DNA from: Thalassovita sp.
Lineage (GTDB): Bacteria; Pseudomonadota; Alphaproteobacteria; Rhodobacterales; Rhodobacteraceae
Direction: 5' to 3'
Assembly (NCBI GenBank): GCA_029212905.1
Contig: JARGPB010000020.1
Coordinates: 1-58,404 of the forward strand
Length of the DNA stretch: 58,404 bases
Part shown: one piece after another, positions 7,477 to 15,525 of the stretch
How the letters are laid out: every line of letters starts with the position of its first letter
Position numbering within the stretch: the first letter of the stretch is position 1
The notes under the pieces: generated by a model
Told to the model about the DNA's origin: nothing
What the model saw: the letters and a program-made list of their open reading frames with translations, nothing else
Database searches by the model: none
Made by a program: the position numbers and the translations under genes

Positions 7477-9598
7477 CCTTCTTGTCTCCCCAATAATGTT
7501 TGATGCCGGTCCAGTTGGGATCCGCACCGGGGATGTCGTACACACCAATCCGGTCGTTGAACAAACCGCCAAGATAGAGCTTGCCCTTGTGTTCGCGGAT
7601 CGAAGTCAGAGAGGGATGTTTCGCCCCTTCGCGGTCCCAGAGCACTTCGAGGATGTTGCCGTCGATGTCGAACTTGATTAGGCAACCGAAGTTCATGTTT
7701 GGATACATCCATTCGTCGGCGGCGACCCGATAGACCATGCGCTTGCGGTATTGCGGCATTTGCAGCGCCAGATCGAAGGTCGGCGATCTCATCCCGACCA
7801 GACCGCACCAGAAATGCCCATCTGACGCCCGGTTGATGTTGTCCGGATAGCCCGGCAGATCGGGAATCACCTTCTCCCATTGGCCTTTTTTCGGGCCGTC
7901 GTACCAATAGCGCGAGATACTGCAATCCCAGGTCTGTGCGAACAGGAAGGACTCGCCGTCATCGGTCATGCAGATGCCGTTCGGGAACTTCAGGTTCGAC
8001 AGCAAGGTGCGCGATGATCCGTCCCGGGGATCGTAGCAGATCAGCCGACCGTTCCCGCGCGCTTCAATCGCGTCGAGCATCCATTCGCTGGTATTGTAGC
8101 GGATCGTCGCCTCGGAAAAGAAAATTCGACCGTCCGGTGCGATGTCGAGATCATCGGCAAGCCGCATGCGCGAATCGTCGATGACGGAAAGCAGCGAGCG
8201 GTTGGTTTCGTCCGAGAGTTTCACCACTTCGCGCTCGCGGGTGATCTTGTAAAGCCCCATCCCGCCGACGCAGACGACTAGTTCGTGGTCGCGGTTGAAC
8301 GCCATGCCGAGCGGGTGCCCGCCGATATGGGCGTAGACCTCGTGGCGGGTGTAGTCGGGCGCGAAGAACCGTACCACGTCGCCATGGCGGCTACCGCAAT
8401 AGAGATTGTCGTCCTCGTCAAGGATGACATCCTCCGGCCCGTCCAGTTCGCCTTTGCCGATGACGTCGGCATCGCCAAGCTTGTTGTTGACCTCATAGAC
8501 TGAGCCCGAGCCTTCCCGGGTTTCCGGGTTGGGAGGTAAGGCCAGGTAGGTCGGTGATACATAGGCTTTGTTCAGAACCTTCAGGCGGTTCTTCATCCAT
8601 TTCACGTCAATGGCGACGGCCACAAGCATGATGGTGCCCAGCACAAGTTCACTTGCGCCGGTGCGCAGGCCCATGCGGATCAGCGCGTTAGAGACGAGCA
8701 CGACGATCATCGTCCCGATCACCGCCTTGGCCACAGACCCACGCCCGCCGCCGAGGCTGTTTCCGCCCAGAACCGCAGCAGTCAGGATAATGATCTCTAG
8801 ACCCACGCCAACGGTGCCGCTGGTGCTGCCGAGTCGAGAGGCATAGAACAGTGAACCTGCTGCCGTGAATACCCCGCTAAAAATGTAAGTCTGCGCAACG
8901 ATCCGCTTGACCGGCAAACCGATGTTGTAGGCGGAGCGCCGAGAGCCACCAACGGCGCTCAGATGCCAGCCGAACCGAAGCCGAGTCATCAGAATATGCG
9001 TGGCCACCGCCGCGACGGCTGCGACCACCAAGCTGAATGGCACGTTAAGGATATTGGCAGCGCCGAGAAAGTCCCAAGCAGGCACCGGCGTAGCGGAGTA
9101 GGCCGCCGCGAGGCTGTACTTGAGCGACAAGAGTTCAACAATTGCGCGTACGAGGATGAGAGTCACGAGCGTGGTCAAAAAGGCCCGAAGCCGCAGATAC
9201 CCCACCAAGAACCCGTTCACCGCACCGACCAAGCCGCCGAGCAGCAGAATTGCAGGGATGACGACAACCAGCGGTAGGCCAAGCGCATTGACCAAGTATA
9301 ACGCGCCGAAATTGCACAGAGCGAAGTTCGATCCCACACTCAGGTCGATACCGCCTGCCTTGAGTACCAGTGTCATTCCAATAGCGATGAACAGGTATTC
9401 GCCGAGGACACGCGCCAAGATCGCCAGGCTGCCTGGAGACAGAATGCCCGGCAGAATGACCGAGAAGATGGCTACGGCGATGCCCAAAAAAATGATGGGG
9501 ATAGCGTTATCAATCCAGTTCTTCGACAGGATTTCCCCGACAACGTGATCCGGAATCAGGCGGTACCGCCAACGCGTTATTGTCTCACTGGCGCTCAT
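7469..9598 (-). CDS. ABC permease fused to a C-terminal propeller hydrolase domain
   Basis: A 709-residue two-part protein. Residues about 25-335 form an RbsC-type permease: eight or more membrane helices and the conserved segments GMTLVLKAGGIDLSVGS and LGGNSLGGGRGSV. After a linker (VSPTYLALPPNPE), residues about 350-705 form a strictosidine-synthase/SMP-30-like propeller with FPNGICMTDDGESFLFAQ and LPGYPDNINRASDGHFWCG. RbsC permeases end in the cytoplasm, so the propeller should face inward where substrate emerges. The ATG at 9598 has GGAG upstream and overlaps the previous stop (ATGA). The TTG at 9610 is less likely. No frameshift is visible, so the fusion looks genuine. It is unusual for a CUT2 importer. 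Confidence 0.85.
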   Translation of the reverse strand: MSASETITRWRYRLIPDHVVGEILSKNWIDNAIPIIFLGIAVAIFSVILPGILSPGSLAILARVLGEYLFIAIGMTLVLKAGGIDLSVGSNFALCNFGALYLVNALGLPLVVVIPAILLLGGLVGAVNGFLVGYLRLRAFLTTLVTLILVRAIVELLSLKYSLAAAYSATPVPAWDFLGAANILNVPFSLVVAAVAAVATHILMTRLRFGWHLSAVGGSRRSAYNIGLPVKRIVAQTYIFSGVFTAAGSLFYASRLGSTSGTVGVGLEIIILTAAVLGGNSLGGGRGSVAKAVIGTMIVVLVSNALIRMGLRTGASELVLGTIMLVAVAIDVKWMKNRLKVLNKAYVSPTYLALPPNPETREGSGSVYEVNNKLGDADVIGKGELDGPEDVILDEDDNLYCGSRHGDVVRFFAPDYTRHEVYAHIGGHPLGMAFNRDHELVVCVGGMGLYKITREREVVKLSDETNRSLLSVIDDSRMRLADDLDIAPDGRIFFSEATIRYNTSEWMLDAIEARGNGRLICYDPRDGSSRTLLSNLKFPNGICMTDDGESFLFAQTWDCSISRYWYDGPKKGQWEKVIPDLPGYPDNINRASDGHFWCGLVGMRSPTFDLALQMPQYRKRMVYRVAADEWMYPNMNFGCLIKFDIDGNILEVLWDREGAKHPSLTSIREHKGKLYLGGLFNDRIGVYDIPGADPNWTGIKHYWGDKKDG

Positions 9599-9906
9599 GC
9601 GGTGCTCCAAGTTCTCTGCGGCATACGATCGTCAGCCGGTTGCGGAATGATGGTTACGTGGGGTGACCTGCTTGATTGACTCAGCTGGTATGCAGGACCC
9701 CGACAACCGAGTGTGTTTCGCATTTCCAAGATCTTTGGGGGACAAGCCCCAGACATAGCAGCGAAATCCGGTGATCGATGCCGGACGAGGAGCCGGACTG
9801 CGTGGCGGAACGATACCGCTAGCCCAGCCATTCTGGCGTATTCGGGTCCCGACAGCCCCGGCGGTGTAGGTTGCCGGTACGGATTGAAAGTGCCAAAGAT
9901 GTTCAT
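9595..9906 (-). CDS. Small hypothetical protein between binding protein and permease
   Basis: A 103-residue ORF with a near-consensus ribosome site (AGGAGGAG, 3-10 bases before ATG). Its stop overlaps the permease-fusion start as ATGA, so it seems to be translated as part of the operon. The protein is basic, with no signal peptide or clear membrane helix and no family that I recognise. The second half (SRSPHVTIIPQPADDRM) looks poorly folded, so this could also be the remnant of a longer gene kept open for coupling. Either a small accessory factor or a relic. Confidence 0.45.
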   Translation of the reverse strand: MNIFGTFNPYRQPTPPGLSGPEYARMAGLAVSFRHAVRLLVRHRSPDFAAMSGACPPKILEMRNTLGCRGPAYQLSQSSRSPHVTIIPQPADDRMPQRTWSTA

Positions 9907-9931
9907 CTGCTCCTCCTCAGAATGCGGGTTC

Positions 9932-9954
9932 GGGCCGGCAACGGTTGCCGGCCC
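9932..9954 (-). terminator. Hairpin after the binding-protein gene
   Basis: GGGCCGGCA and TGCCGGCCC pair as a 9-bp stem with a 5-base loop just past the binding-protein stop. There is no uridine run. Such hairpins usually protect the abundant binding-protein mRNA and reduce transcription of the genes after it. Confidence 0.6.
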
Positions 9955-9962
9955 GGGCTGGA

Positions 9963-10985
9963 TTAACCACCCTGTCGGATCTGTTCGACGGTCCAGCAGG
10001 AGGTATCGGAAACGGTTTCCGGGGTCAGAAGCTGGTTGTCGGTATACAGCCCGAAAGGTTGCGAACCAGGTTCGGGATTGACCTGGAGAAGCATTTCGAC
10101 AGCGGAGGCGAGTTGTCTCGCCTGATCGCGGGTATCGACCTTTGTGTAGGAGGCGAACATGCCATTGCGGATGTTTTCACAACCGGATGTCTGATGGCCG
10201 CCACCTTCGGTAATCACTATCACTTGGTCTTCCATGCCAGCTTCACGAATAGCTGCCGCGGCGCCAATATCCTGATTGTCCCAAAGGCCGACAAAGGCGC
10301 ATAGATCCTGGTGCTGCCTCAGAAGTGTGGATGCGATGGAATGCGCTTTCGTGGCATCCCAATCAGCGGCTTGGTTGGCGACGATGGTGATTTCGGGGTA
10401 GTCCGCCAAGGTGTCTTCGATGCCCGCGACGCCAAGTAGACTCGGCGGGCTGGTCACGGGTCCCTGAAGAATCGCTACCTTGCCCGAGGTTCCCTCGCCG
10501 CATAGGCGAACTGCCTCCATAGCCTCGGCCGCGCCAACTGCATACCAGTCGCCGCCGATGAATGCATCGGAATTGACCGGTGTCTTAAGGTTCATCTGGA
10601 TCACGTTGATCCCGGCCTGCATCGCGCGCTGGACGAGTTTGGTGTATGCATGCATGTCATTGTTCTGGAAGATGAGGATGTCGGGCTCTTCCGCGATGAA
10701 CTGCTCAAGAGCTTGCGCGCCAGCGTCGATACTCCAGTTAGGGTCGCGGACCTGAAAGTCGTATCCCAGACGCTCGGCGCTATGTTCCAGCGCCGCGATC
10801 CAGCCTTGGGTCAGGTCGTACATTCCGATCGGAACGAAGGCGACGACCTTGTCCTCAAATGACGACGTGTATAGATCATAGAGCCCGTCATCCGGCCGCT
10901 CGGCGAGCGCGGGGCTCAGCAGACCCATTGTACCGGCTACGAAAGCCGCAATTCCGAGAATGGATTTCTTGTTTCCGAGTTTCAT
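9963..10985 (-). CDS. Periplasmic sugar-type substrate-binding protein
   Basis: A 340-residue type I periplasmic binding protein (RbsB-like, Peripla_BP_4). The signal peptide (residues 1-28) ends in SPALA before ERPDDG. The first domain starts with DKVVAFVPIGMYDLTQGW, and the hinge segments EPDILIFQNNDMHAYTK and CAFVGLWDNQDIGAAAAIREAG follow the family pattern of alternating strands and helices. The ligand pocket contains several Trp and Asp residues typical of polyol or sugar binding, but the substrate cannot be read from sequence. It delivers ligand to the CUT2 permeases in this operon. A hairpin follows the gene. Confidence 0.93.
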   Translation of the reverse strand: MKLGNKKSILGIAAFVAGTMGLLSPALAERPDDGLYDLYTSSFEDKVVAFVPIGMYDLTQGWIAALEHSAERLGYDFQVRDPNWSIDAGAQALEQFIAEEPDILIFQNNDMHAYTKLVQRAMQAGINVIQMNLKTPVNSDAFIGGDWYAVGAAEAMEAVRLCGEGTSGKVAILQGPVTSPPSLLGVAGIEDTLADYPEITIVANQAADWDATKAHSIASTLLRQHQDLCAFVGLWDNQDIGAAAAIREAGMEDQVIVITEGGGHQTSGCENIRNGMFASYTKVDTRDQARQLASAVEMLLQVNPEPGSQPFGLYTDNQLLTPETVSDTSCWTVEQIRQGG

Positions 10986-11027
10986 GGTTTTTCCTCCCTT
11001 TGGTTCCGGAACACTTCTCTTGGTTTG

Positions 11028-12014
11028 TCAGATGTCACCCTGCTGGGATGTCTGTTCGTCTCGCGGGTTCAGCATTGAATCGACGATGATCGCCGCGAGC
11101 AGGATGACCGCCTTTAAGATGCTTTGAACGGAGTAGCTGATGTTCATGATCGTCATCCCGTTCAGCAGTAGACCGATCAGGATCGTGCCGGAAAGAACGT
11201 TGCGGATGCTGCCTTTGCCACCGGAAAGACCAATGCCGCCGATGACCACCACAAGGATGATATCGTAGATCATGGTGGAGTTGGCCAGCTTGGTGTTTAC
11301 CGTCGACACGGTCGTGGTCATGATCAATCCGGCAAAAAAGGCAATTGCCGCGGAGACCGTGTACATCAACAGGGTCATCGGCCGGTTGGCGACGCCGTTG
11401 TTTCGCGCTGCAGTGTAGTTGTCGCCGATAGCATAGACAAATGCGCCGTAGCGGGTAAAGCGGAGCGCCACATAGGCGATGCTGGCAAGAACCAGGAAAA
11501 GGATCACCGGCATTGGAACGACCCCCGCGAGCCGGCCCGACCCGAGCGTCCCCAAGAGTCCCAAGTCTACGGTAATGAAGAGCGTGTCGGATTCCACAAG
11601 TGCAAAGCGGCCAAGCCCGGAAATGACTGTCGCCATGGCCAGCGTCGCGAAGATTGCCGGAATCTCCACATAGGAAACCAGAAACCCGTTGAACGCACCG
11701 ATGGCCAACGCCAGTAGCAGTCCGAGCGCCAGCGCCGGCAGGATCGGCATTCCGTCGAGATACATCGAGAAGCTCCAGCCAACGGAATATACCATGACGG
11801 CGACCATCGTCAGGTCGATGCCGCGCCCGATGATCACCACGGACATGCCTATTGCGAGAATGCCGAGTATCGAAACGTTTTGAAGGAGAGACAGGAGGTT
11901 CGAAATCTGAAGAAAACTGTCAAGTGTAATTGAAAACAAGATAAACAGGATGGCTGAAATTATCAGAACCATCTGTTCCTGATTCAATGATCCACCTTTT
12001 AAAACCTGCTGCAT
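11028..12014 (-). CDS. Sugar-type ABC permease (RbsC family)
   Basis: A 328-residue inner-membrane permease with about ten hydrophobic segments. Family landmarks are GMSVVIIGRGIDLTMVAV, corresponding to the AGGIDLSVG region of RbsC, and VVIGGIGLSGGKGSIRN near residue 255. The start at 12014 has GGAGG upstream; the open frame to 12044 is not needed. A second permease domain is encoded in the fusion gene downstream, so the importer may be a heterodimer of two different permeases. The gene lies between the epimerase and binding-protein genes on the same strand. Confidence 0.93.
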   Translation of the reverse strand: MQQVLKGGSLNQEQMVLIISAILFILFSITLDSFLQISNLLSLLQNVSILGILAIGMSVVIIGRGIDLTMVAVMVYSVGWSFSMYLDGMPILPALALGLLLALAIGAFNGFLVSYVEIPAIFATLAMATVISGLGRFALVESDTLFITVDLGLLGTLGSGRLAGVVPMPVILFLVLASIAYVALRFTRYGAFVYAIGDNYTAARNNGVANRPMTLLMYTVSAAIAFFAGLIMTTTVSTVNTKLANSTMIYDIILVVVIGGIGLSGGKGSIRNVLSGTILIGLLLNGMTIMNISYSVQSILKAVILLAAIIVDSMLNPRDEQTSQQGDI

Positions 12015-12069
12015 CAAGTATTCCTCCCTTGGCGGCGGTGCCATTGTATTGCTCGAAATGGGTTTTGGT

Positions 12070-13041
12070 TCACGTGGCAGTCGGCCTAAGTCCCAATTCT
12101 TCCATTGTCGCGATGTAAGCCCCGACGCCCGATTTCAGATCGTATTTCGGAGTGAATTCGAGATCAGTTCGGGCGCGTGAATTGTCCAGGATGCCCGCAT
12201 AACGGACGCCCGTATTGAAAAAATCCAGACCAGGCCCGATCGTGAAATCTACACCCGGAACATGGGTGCGTGTTGCCTCTGCGAATTCCTCCAAAGTGAC
12301 CCCGGTGCCGGAGGAAATATTGTACTCTGTATATCCGGGCTTTTCGTGCTCTAGTGCTGCAACGCAGGAGCGTCCGACATCGCCGACATAGATAATATCG
12401 TCGCGCTCGTCGCCGCCCTGCGGTATTTCCAGCGGGACGCCGAGCATCCCGTTCTCGATGATCCTTGAAAGGATGCCCATCGGCCCATGCCGCACGAGTT
12501 TGCCTGGGCCGTAGATGGTGGCGAAGCGCAGGGCCACAAACTCGAGCCCAAGCTCGACAAAGTTGCGGCCCATCATCTCACCCGCGAGTTTGGTGACATC
12601 GTAGACACTGTGCGCCTCAAGCGGATGCGCCTCGGTTACCGGTTTATAGGTCGGGTAGGCGTGCTCACCCAAGATATTGCCATAAACCGCTCTCGAACTG
12701 GTGTAGACGAAACGCTTAGCCCCTGATTTGTGGGCCGCATCCATAAGCTGGACAGCGCCGAGACCGTTGACCGTGAAGCCTTTGAGGGGGTCTTCCTGCA
12801 GTCCCGAGATAAGCGCAGCCATATGGATGACTCCATCCACTTTGTGGCGGGTCATCAGTTCGGTCATCGCCTCGCGGTCCATGATGTCGATGTTATACAG
12901 CTCCACCTCGCCCGCGACCGAGCCGAGCAGCGACATGTCTTTCTGACGGTCAACTATGACGACAGAGTGGCCCCGGCCGACAAGCTCCCTTGTCACAAAT
13001 GCACCGTTTACTCCCAGTCCCCCGGTCACCAGTACTTTCAT
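12070..13041 (-). CDS. NAD-dependent epimerase/dehydratase family protein
   Basis: A 323-residue extended short-chain dehydrogenase. The Rossmann motif GGLGVNGAF is at residues 7-15. The catalytic set is TSSRAVYG plus YDVTK (the YxxxK pair), and the cofactor-proximal DIMDRE and HMAALISG segments are present. Members act on nucleotide sugars or, as uronate dehydrogenases, on free sugar acids. In an operon with a CUT2 importer and lactonase-like propellers, a dehydrogenase producing a lactone from an imported sugar is a reasonable guess but not proven. The ATG at 13041 has GAGGAG upstream. It appears to be the first intact gene of the leftward operon. Confidence 0.85.
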   Translation of the reverse strand: MKVLVTGGLGVNGAFVTRELVGRGHSVVIVDRQKDMSLLGSVAGEVELYNIDIMDREAMTELMTRHKVDGVIHMAALISGLQEDPLKGFTVNGLGAVQLMDAAHKSGAKRFVYTSSRAVYGNILGEHAYPTYKPVTEAHPLEAHSVYDVTKLAGEMMGRNFVELGLEFVALRFATIYGPGKLVRHGPMGILSRIIENGMLGVPLEIPQGGDERDDIIYVGDVGRSCVAALEHEKPGYTEYNISSGTGVTLEEFAEATRTHVPGVDFTIGPGLDFFNTGVRYAGILDNSRARTDLEFTPKYDLKSGVGAYIATMEELGLRPTAT

Positions 13042-13168
13042 TTGGTGTCTCCTCAGCACCGTGTTCGATATTCATGTTGCCTGCGCTGCAACCCGGCCGA
13101 TCGGCTGTCGGCACGCTGGATATGCTTGCAAGTCATGCTGTTTGCGTCGAAATCCGGAGCCGTTGTGT

Positions 13169-13388
13169 TCAGTGTGCGTTTGAACACGATTTCTTCCCGG
13201 CCCAGTTGCCCCCATGTATATCCCAAATCACATGAATTGGGATTCTGACGTGGTAGCCTTGCACCATGGCCGGTCCGATTTTGAGAAACTCGGCCAGCCA
13301 AGAATCGAGGCTAGCGTCATGCGGTCAGACGGTGCGCCCAGGTCTGCATACCGCGAGCTTTTTTGAGGGTATCCTCGACCATATCCAT
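13169..13388 (-). pseudogene. Frameshifted small gene remnant at the head of the ABC operon
   Basis: An ATG at 13388 with a strong GGAGGAG ribosome site begins MDMVEDTLKKARGMQTWAHR and stops after 23 codons at 13317. If one T is removed at the stop, the frame continues as DASLDSWLAEFLKIGP for about 50 more residues, ending at 13169. This pattern suggests a single-base insertion in a once intact gene of about 72 residues or more, directly before the epimerase. The 23-codon frame could instead act as a short leader peptide. I do not recognise the family. Confidence 0.35.
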
Positions 13389-13498
13389 TTTTCTCCTCCC
13401 TTGCTTTCGCGCTTTTCGCGCTACTTGATTATCGTTACTAAAAAATTTCCAACCGTAGGCACTATTAGTCAACGCATTCAGTTGGGCAGACACTTGCT

Positions 13499-13514
13499 TT
13501 TCACATATGTGAAA
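13499..13514. promoter_or_regulatory. Perfect 16-bp palindrome TTTCACATATGTGAAA
   Basis: The eight-base arms are exact complements. It lies in the long control region between the leftward ABC operon and the rightward IclR gene. A 14/16 match occurs at 15468-15483, before the cupin gene. It is probably the operator of a dimeric regulator, with the divergent IclR protein or an unseen GntR/LacI-type protein as candidates. Confidence 0.5.
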
Positions 13515-13617
13515 TTCTTGAACTCCGTGTCGTCGCTTGCGATCAAGTCTCCACTGTCCCGGTACGTCTACCTCTGCATCGCGGTCAAAACCGTCTCTAG
13601 TAGCGCCCGGAAATTAC

Positions 13618-13634
13618 ATAGATGTCTAATATTA
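13618..13634. promoter_or_regulatory. Operator copy 1, ATAGATGTCTAATATTA
   Basis: Matches nine of the ten fixed positions of TTAGA-NN-TCTAA. It shares the 14-mer TAGATGTCTAATAT with the copy before the IclR gene about 217 bases to the right. No clean promoter hexamers flank it. It may act on the leftward ABC operon or help loop DNA with the second copy. Confidence 0.55.
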
Positions 13635-13822
13635 AGATCGCGCGCATCCATAAGCACATCCCTATTGATTTCACTGCACCTGAATAGGTGTTTTACAGTT
13701 GGATGCATTTTCCGATTCTGGGTCGTGCTCCCCCGGTGAAGAACGTGTCTGTCTTGTTCAACACCCGCCGTCCGCACTACGGAGCAAGTGGGACGTATTC
13801 CCGCGTGCCGCGCTGCTCGACA

Positions 13823-13851
13823 TTGACAAAAAGGTTAGATGTCTAATATCA
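13823..13851 (+). promoter_or_regulatory. IclR gene promoter with operator copy 2 (perfect palindrome)
   Basis: A consensus TTGACA at 13823-13828 is followed by the perfect palindrome TTAGATGTCTAA (13835-13846) and TAATAT/ATATCA -10 candidates at 13844-13851. A protein bound to the palindrome would block polymerase. The same TTGnCA-N15-TAATAT layout with overlapping palindromes occurs before the TAXI receptor gene. Confidence 0.65.
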
Positions 13852-13919
13852 ATGGGCAATTATTGTATATTTGGCTCAACGCATACGGCACCGACCGGGG
13901 TGTGGTGGAGAGGTCGGGG

Positions 13920-14693
13920 ATGGCGAAAGGTCTGGTCAAGTCCGCGGAGCGAGTATTCCTCATTTTGGAGTTCTTCTCGGAGACGCGGCGGCCATGTCGA
14001 CTGAGCGAAATCGCGACCAACCTGGGCCTACCCGTTTCGAGCGTCAGCATGTTACTTCAGTGTATGGTAGAAAAGGGGTACATGGACTTTGACAGCGAGA
14101 CCTATGGTTACATGCCGAGCGGCCGGATTGGGCATCTGACGTCTTGGATCGGTGCGGGCGACTATGAGCAGCATCTGGTGCTAGACGAGATGTGGCGGCT
14201 TCGGGAAGTCACGCAGGAATCCGTCGTTTTGGCCACACCGATCGGCATTTATCTTGAATATGTGGAAACAGTGCAAGGTTCGGAAAGCATCCGGATGAAA
14301 CGTGGCACGCGGCGCTTGTTGGTGCAGACCGGCACTGGTTGGTTATTCCTGTCGCGCATAAGCGAAGACGAAGCTCTGTCGATCTACTGGCAGACCGTGG
14401 GTGCCGAGTTGTTGGATCGCAGCAAGTTCAGTGAAGCCCAGTTTCTCCAGAAACTCGCCCGCCATCGCGACACGGACCTGTCGTTCGTACATGCGCGAGA
14501 ACTGGTATCTCCGACTGCACATTGGGGAGCCGCCATGCTTTCGATGATCATTCCGGTTCCGCCGGGCCACCGAAAACTGGCAATTGGTGCACATGGGCTC
14601 TCCGAAAGGCTGAACGAAAAACAAGAACAAATCTCGGCGGAACTAGCCCGGATTTCACAAACCCTCTCGGACCACGTCCAACAGCTACACTGA
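13920..14693 (+). CDS. IclR-family transcriptional regulator
   Basis: A 257-residue regulator. It has an N-terminal winged helix (residues 1-65; SAERVFLILEFFSE, then LSEIATNLGLPVSSVSMLLQCM) and a C-terminal GAF-like effector domain (about 75-250) that senses small molecules and drives oligomerisation. The ATG at 13920 is chosen because it has a GGAGAGG site and fits the family start. An ATG at 13839 lies inside the operator and would add an odd 27-residue tail. It is divergent from the ABC operon and lies next to the cupin/TRAP block, so it may govern either. Its own promoter carries the TTAGA-NN-TCTAA palindrome, suggesting auto-control or control by a MarR protein. Confidence 0.9.
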   Translation: MAKGLVKSAERVFLILEFFSETRRPCRLSEIATNLGLPVSSVSMLLQCMVEKGYMDFDSETYGYMPSGRIGHLTSWIGAGDYEQHLVLDEMWRLREVTQESVVLATPIGIYLEYVETVQGSESIRMKRGTRRLLVQTGTGWLFLSRISEDEALSIYWQTVGAELLDRSKFSEAQFLQKLARHRDTDLSFVHARELVSPTAHWGAAMLSMIIPVPPGHRKLAIGAHGLSERLNEKQEQISAELARISQTLSDHVQQLH

Positions 14694-14725
14694 CGAAGGG
14701 GACTAACGCGCCTCGTTTTTGGTCC

Positions 14726-14749
14726 GTCCGCCCTCAAGAGAGGGCGGAC
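14726..14749. terminator. Hairpin between convergent genes
   Basis: GTCCGCCCTC and GAGGGCGGAC form a perfect 10-bp stem with an AAGA loop between the ends of the IclR and cupin genes. It can fold on both strands. A long U-run is missing, so termination efficiency is uncertain. Confidence 0.65.
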
Positions 14750-14762
14750 AGTTCGACCGCAT

Positions 14763-15344
14763 TTAGAGTTCATATGGGATTTGAACCGGACCCTTGGTCT
14801 TGTTGATCTTGCCCGAGTCTGCCTCGTAGAAATTCTGAAGGAAGTCACCGACGCGGTGATCGCGGAAGATGATCCCGACGACCGGCTCGTCGCCGGTATG
14901 CTCGACGTGAATTTCGTAAGGGCGGACGAAATCGATGTAACCCGGCTCGACGTCATGCTCCCCCAGTACCTTCAGATCCGCCTGTTCGTCGCTGCTGCCG
15001 TCATCCGCGCGCTCATAGCGGATGACCCTCTCTTTCCCTCTGAGAACGCCGTACATCGTCCAGACGTGGCCGTGATCGTGAACGGGGGTGCTTTCTCTAG
15101 GTTTCTTTAAAAGCGAATTCAAAACGAAACCGTAATCAGGATCTTCGTAGAACAAGAGGTTTTCAATATACCCGCGTTCTGGTTCGTTCCGGAACGGCCA
15201 TGTCTTGGAAACCTCGCGCAGTTCCTCATCCTGAAGCAGCTTTTCGAGATGGGGCTGAATTTCCTTGAAACGCTCTTCTGGCGTGTCGACGCGGGAATAG
15301 ATATCGCGAACTTCGCGAATGAAATCTTCTGCAGCTGGCAACAT
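14763..15344 (-). CDS. Cupin, cysteine-dioxygenase-like
   Basis: A 193-residue double-stranded beta-helix protein. The segment PVHDHGHVWTMYGVLRGKE gives two His and a downstream Glu, typical of a mononuclear iron site. A later His in YEIHVEHTGDEP supplies the third ligand, as in cysteine/thiol dioxygenase-like cupins. These enzymes add O2 to thiols or to small organic acids. The gene stands after the TRAP/aldehyde-dehydrogenase operon but has its own palindrome-bearing upstream region. The physiological substrate is unknown. The start ATG has a GGAGGAG site. Confidence 0.75.
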   Translation of the reverse strand: MLPAAEDFIREVRDIYSRVDTPEERFKEIQPHLEKLLQDEELREVSKTWPFRNEPERGYIENLLFYEDPDYGFVLNSLLKKPRESTPVHDHGHVWTMYGVLRGKERVIRYERADDGSSDEQADLKVLGEHDVEPGYIDFVRPYEIHVEHTGDEPVVGIIFRDHRVGDFLQNFYEADSGKINKTKGPVQIPYEL

Positions 15345-15467
15345 GGATGTGCTCCTCCTATTAGATCCGGGCCGGTGGCAGAACGAGTTCCGATATTATC
15401 ACCGCCCAGAGAAAGAGTATTTTTGCGACCTGCTCCAAACAACACTCATCACGTCGGCCGCAGGAGT

Positions 15468-15483
15468 TTATACATATGTGAAA
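15468..15483. promoter_or_regulatory. Imperfect palindrome TTATACATATGTGAAA
   Basis: Agrees at 14 of 16 positions with the perfect palindrome at 13499-13514. It lies about 125 bases before the cupin start and close to the aldehyde dehydrogenase stop. It is probably a second binding site of the same regulator. Confidence 0.4.
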
Positions 15484-15525
15484 AGCCTACGGGCTAACGG
15501 GTGACCCGTAAGACGGGACGGGCCA

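Noticed and set aside
13266..13739. 157-codon frame on the plus strand in the control region
   Set aside because: No ribosome site, cysteine/serine-rich low-quality sequence, and it runs through operators and promoters.
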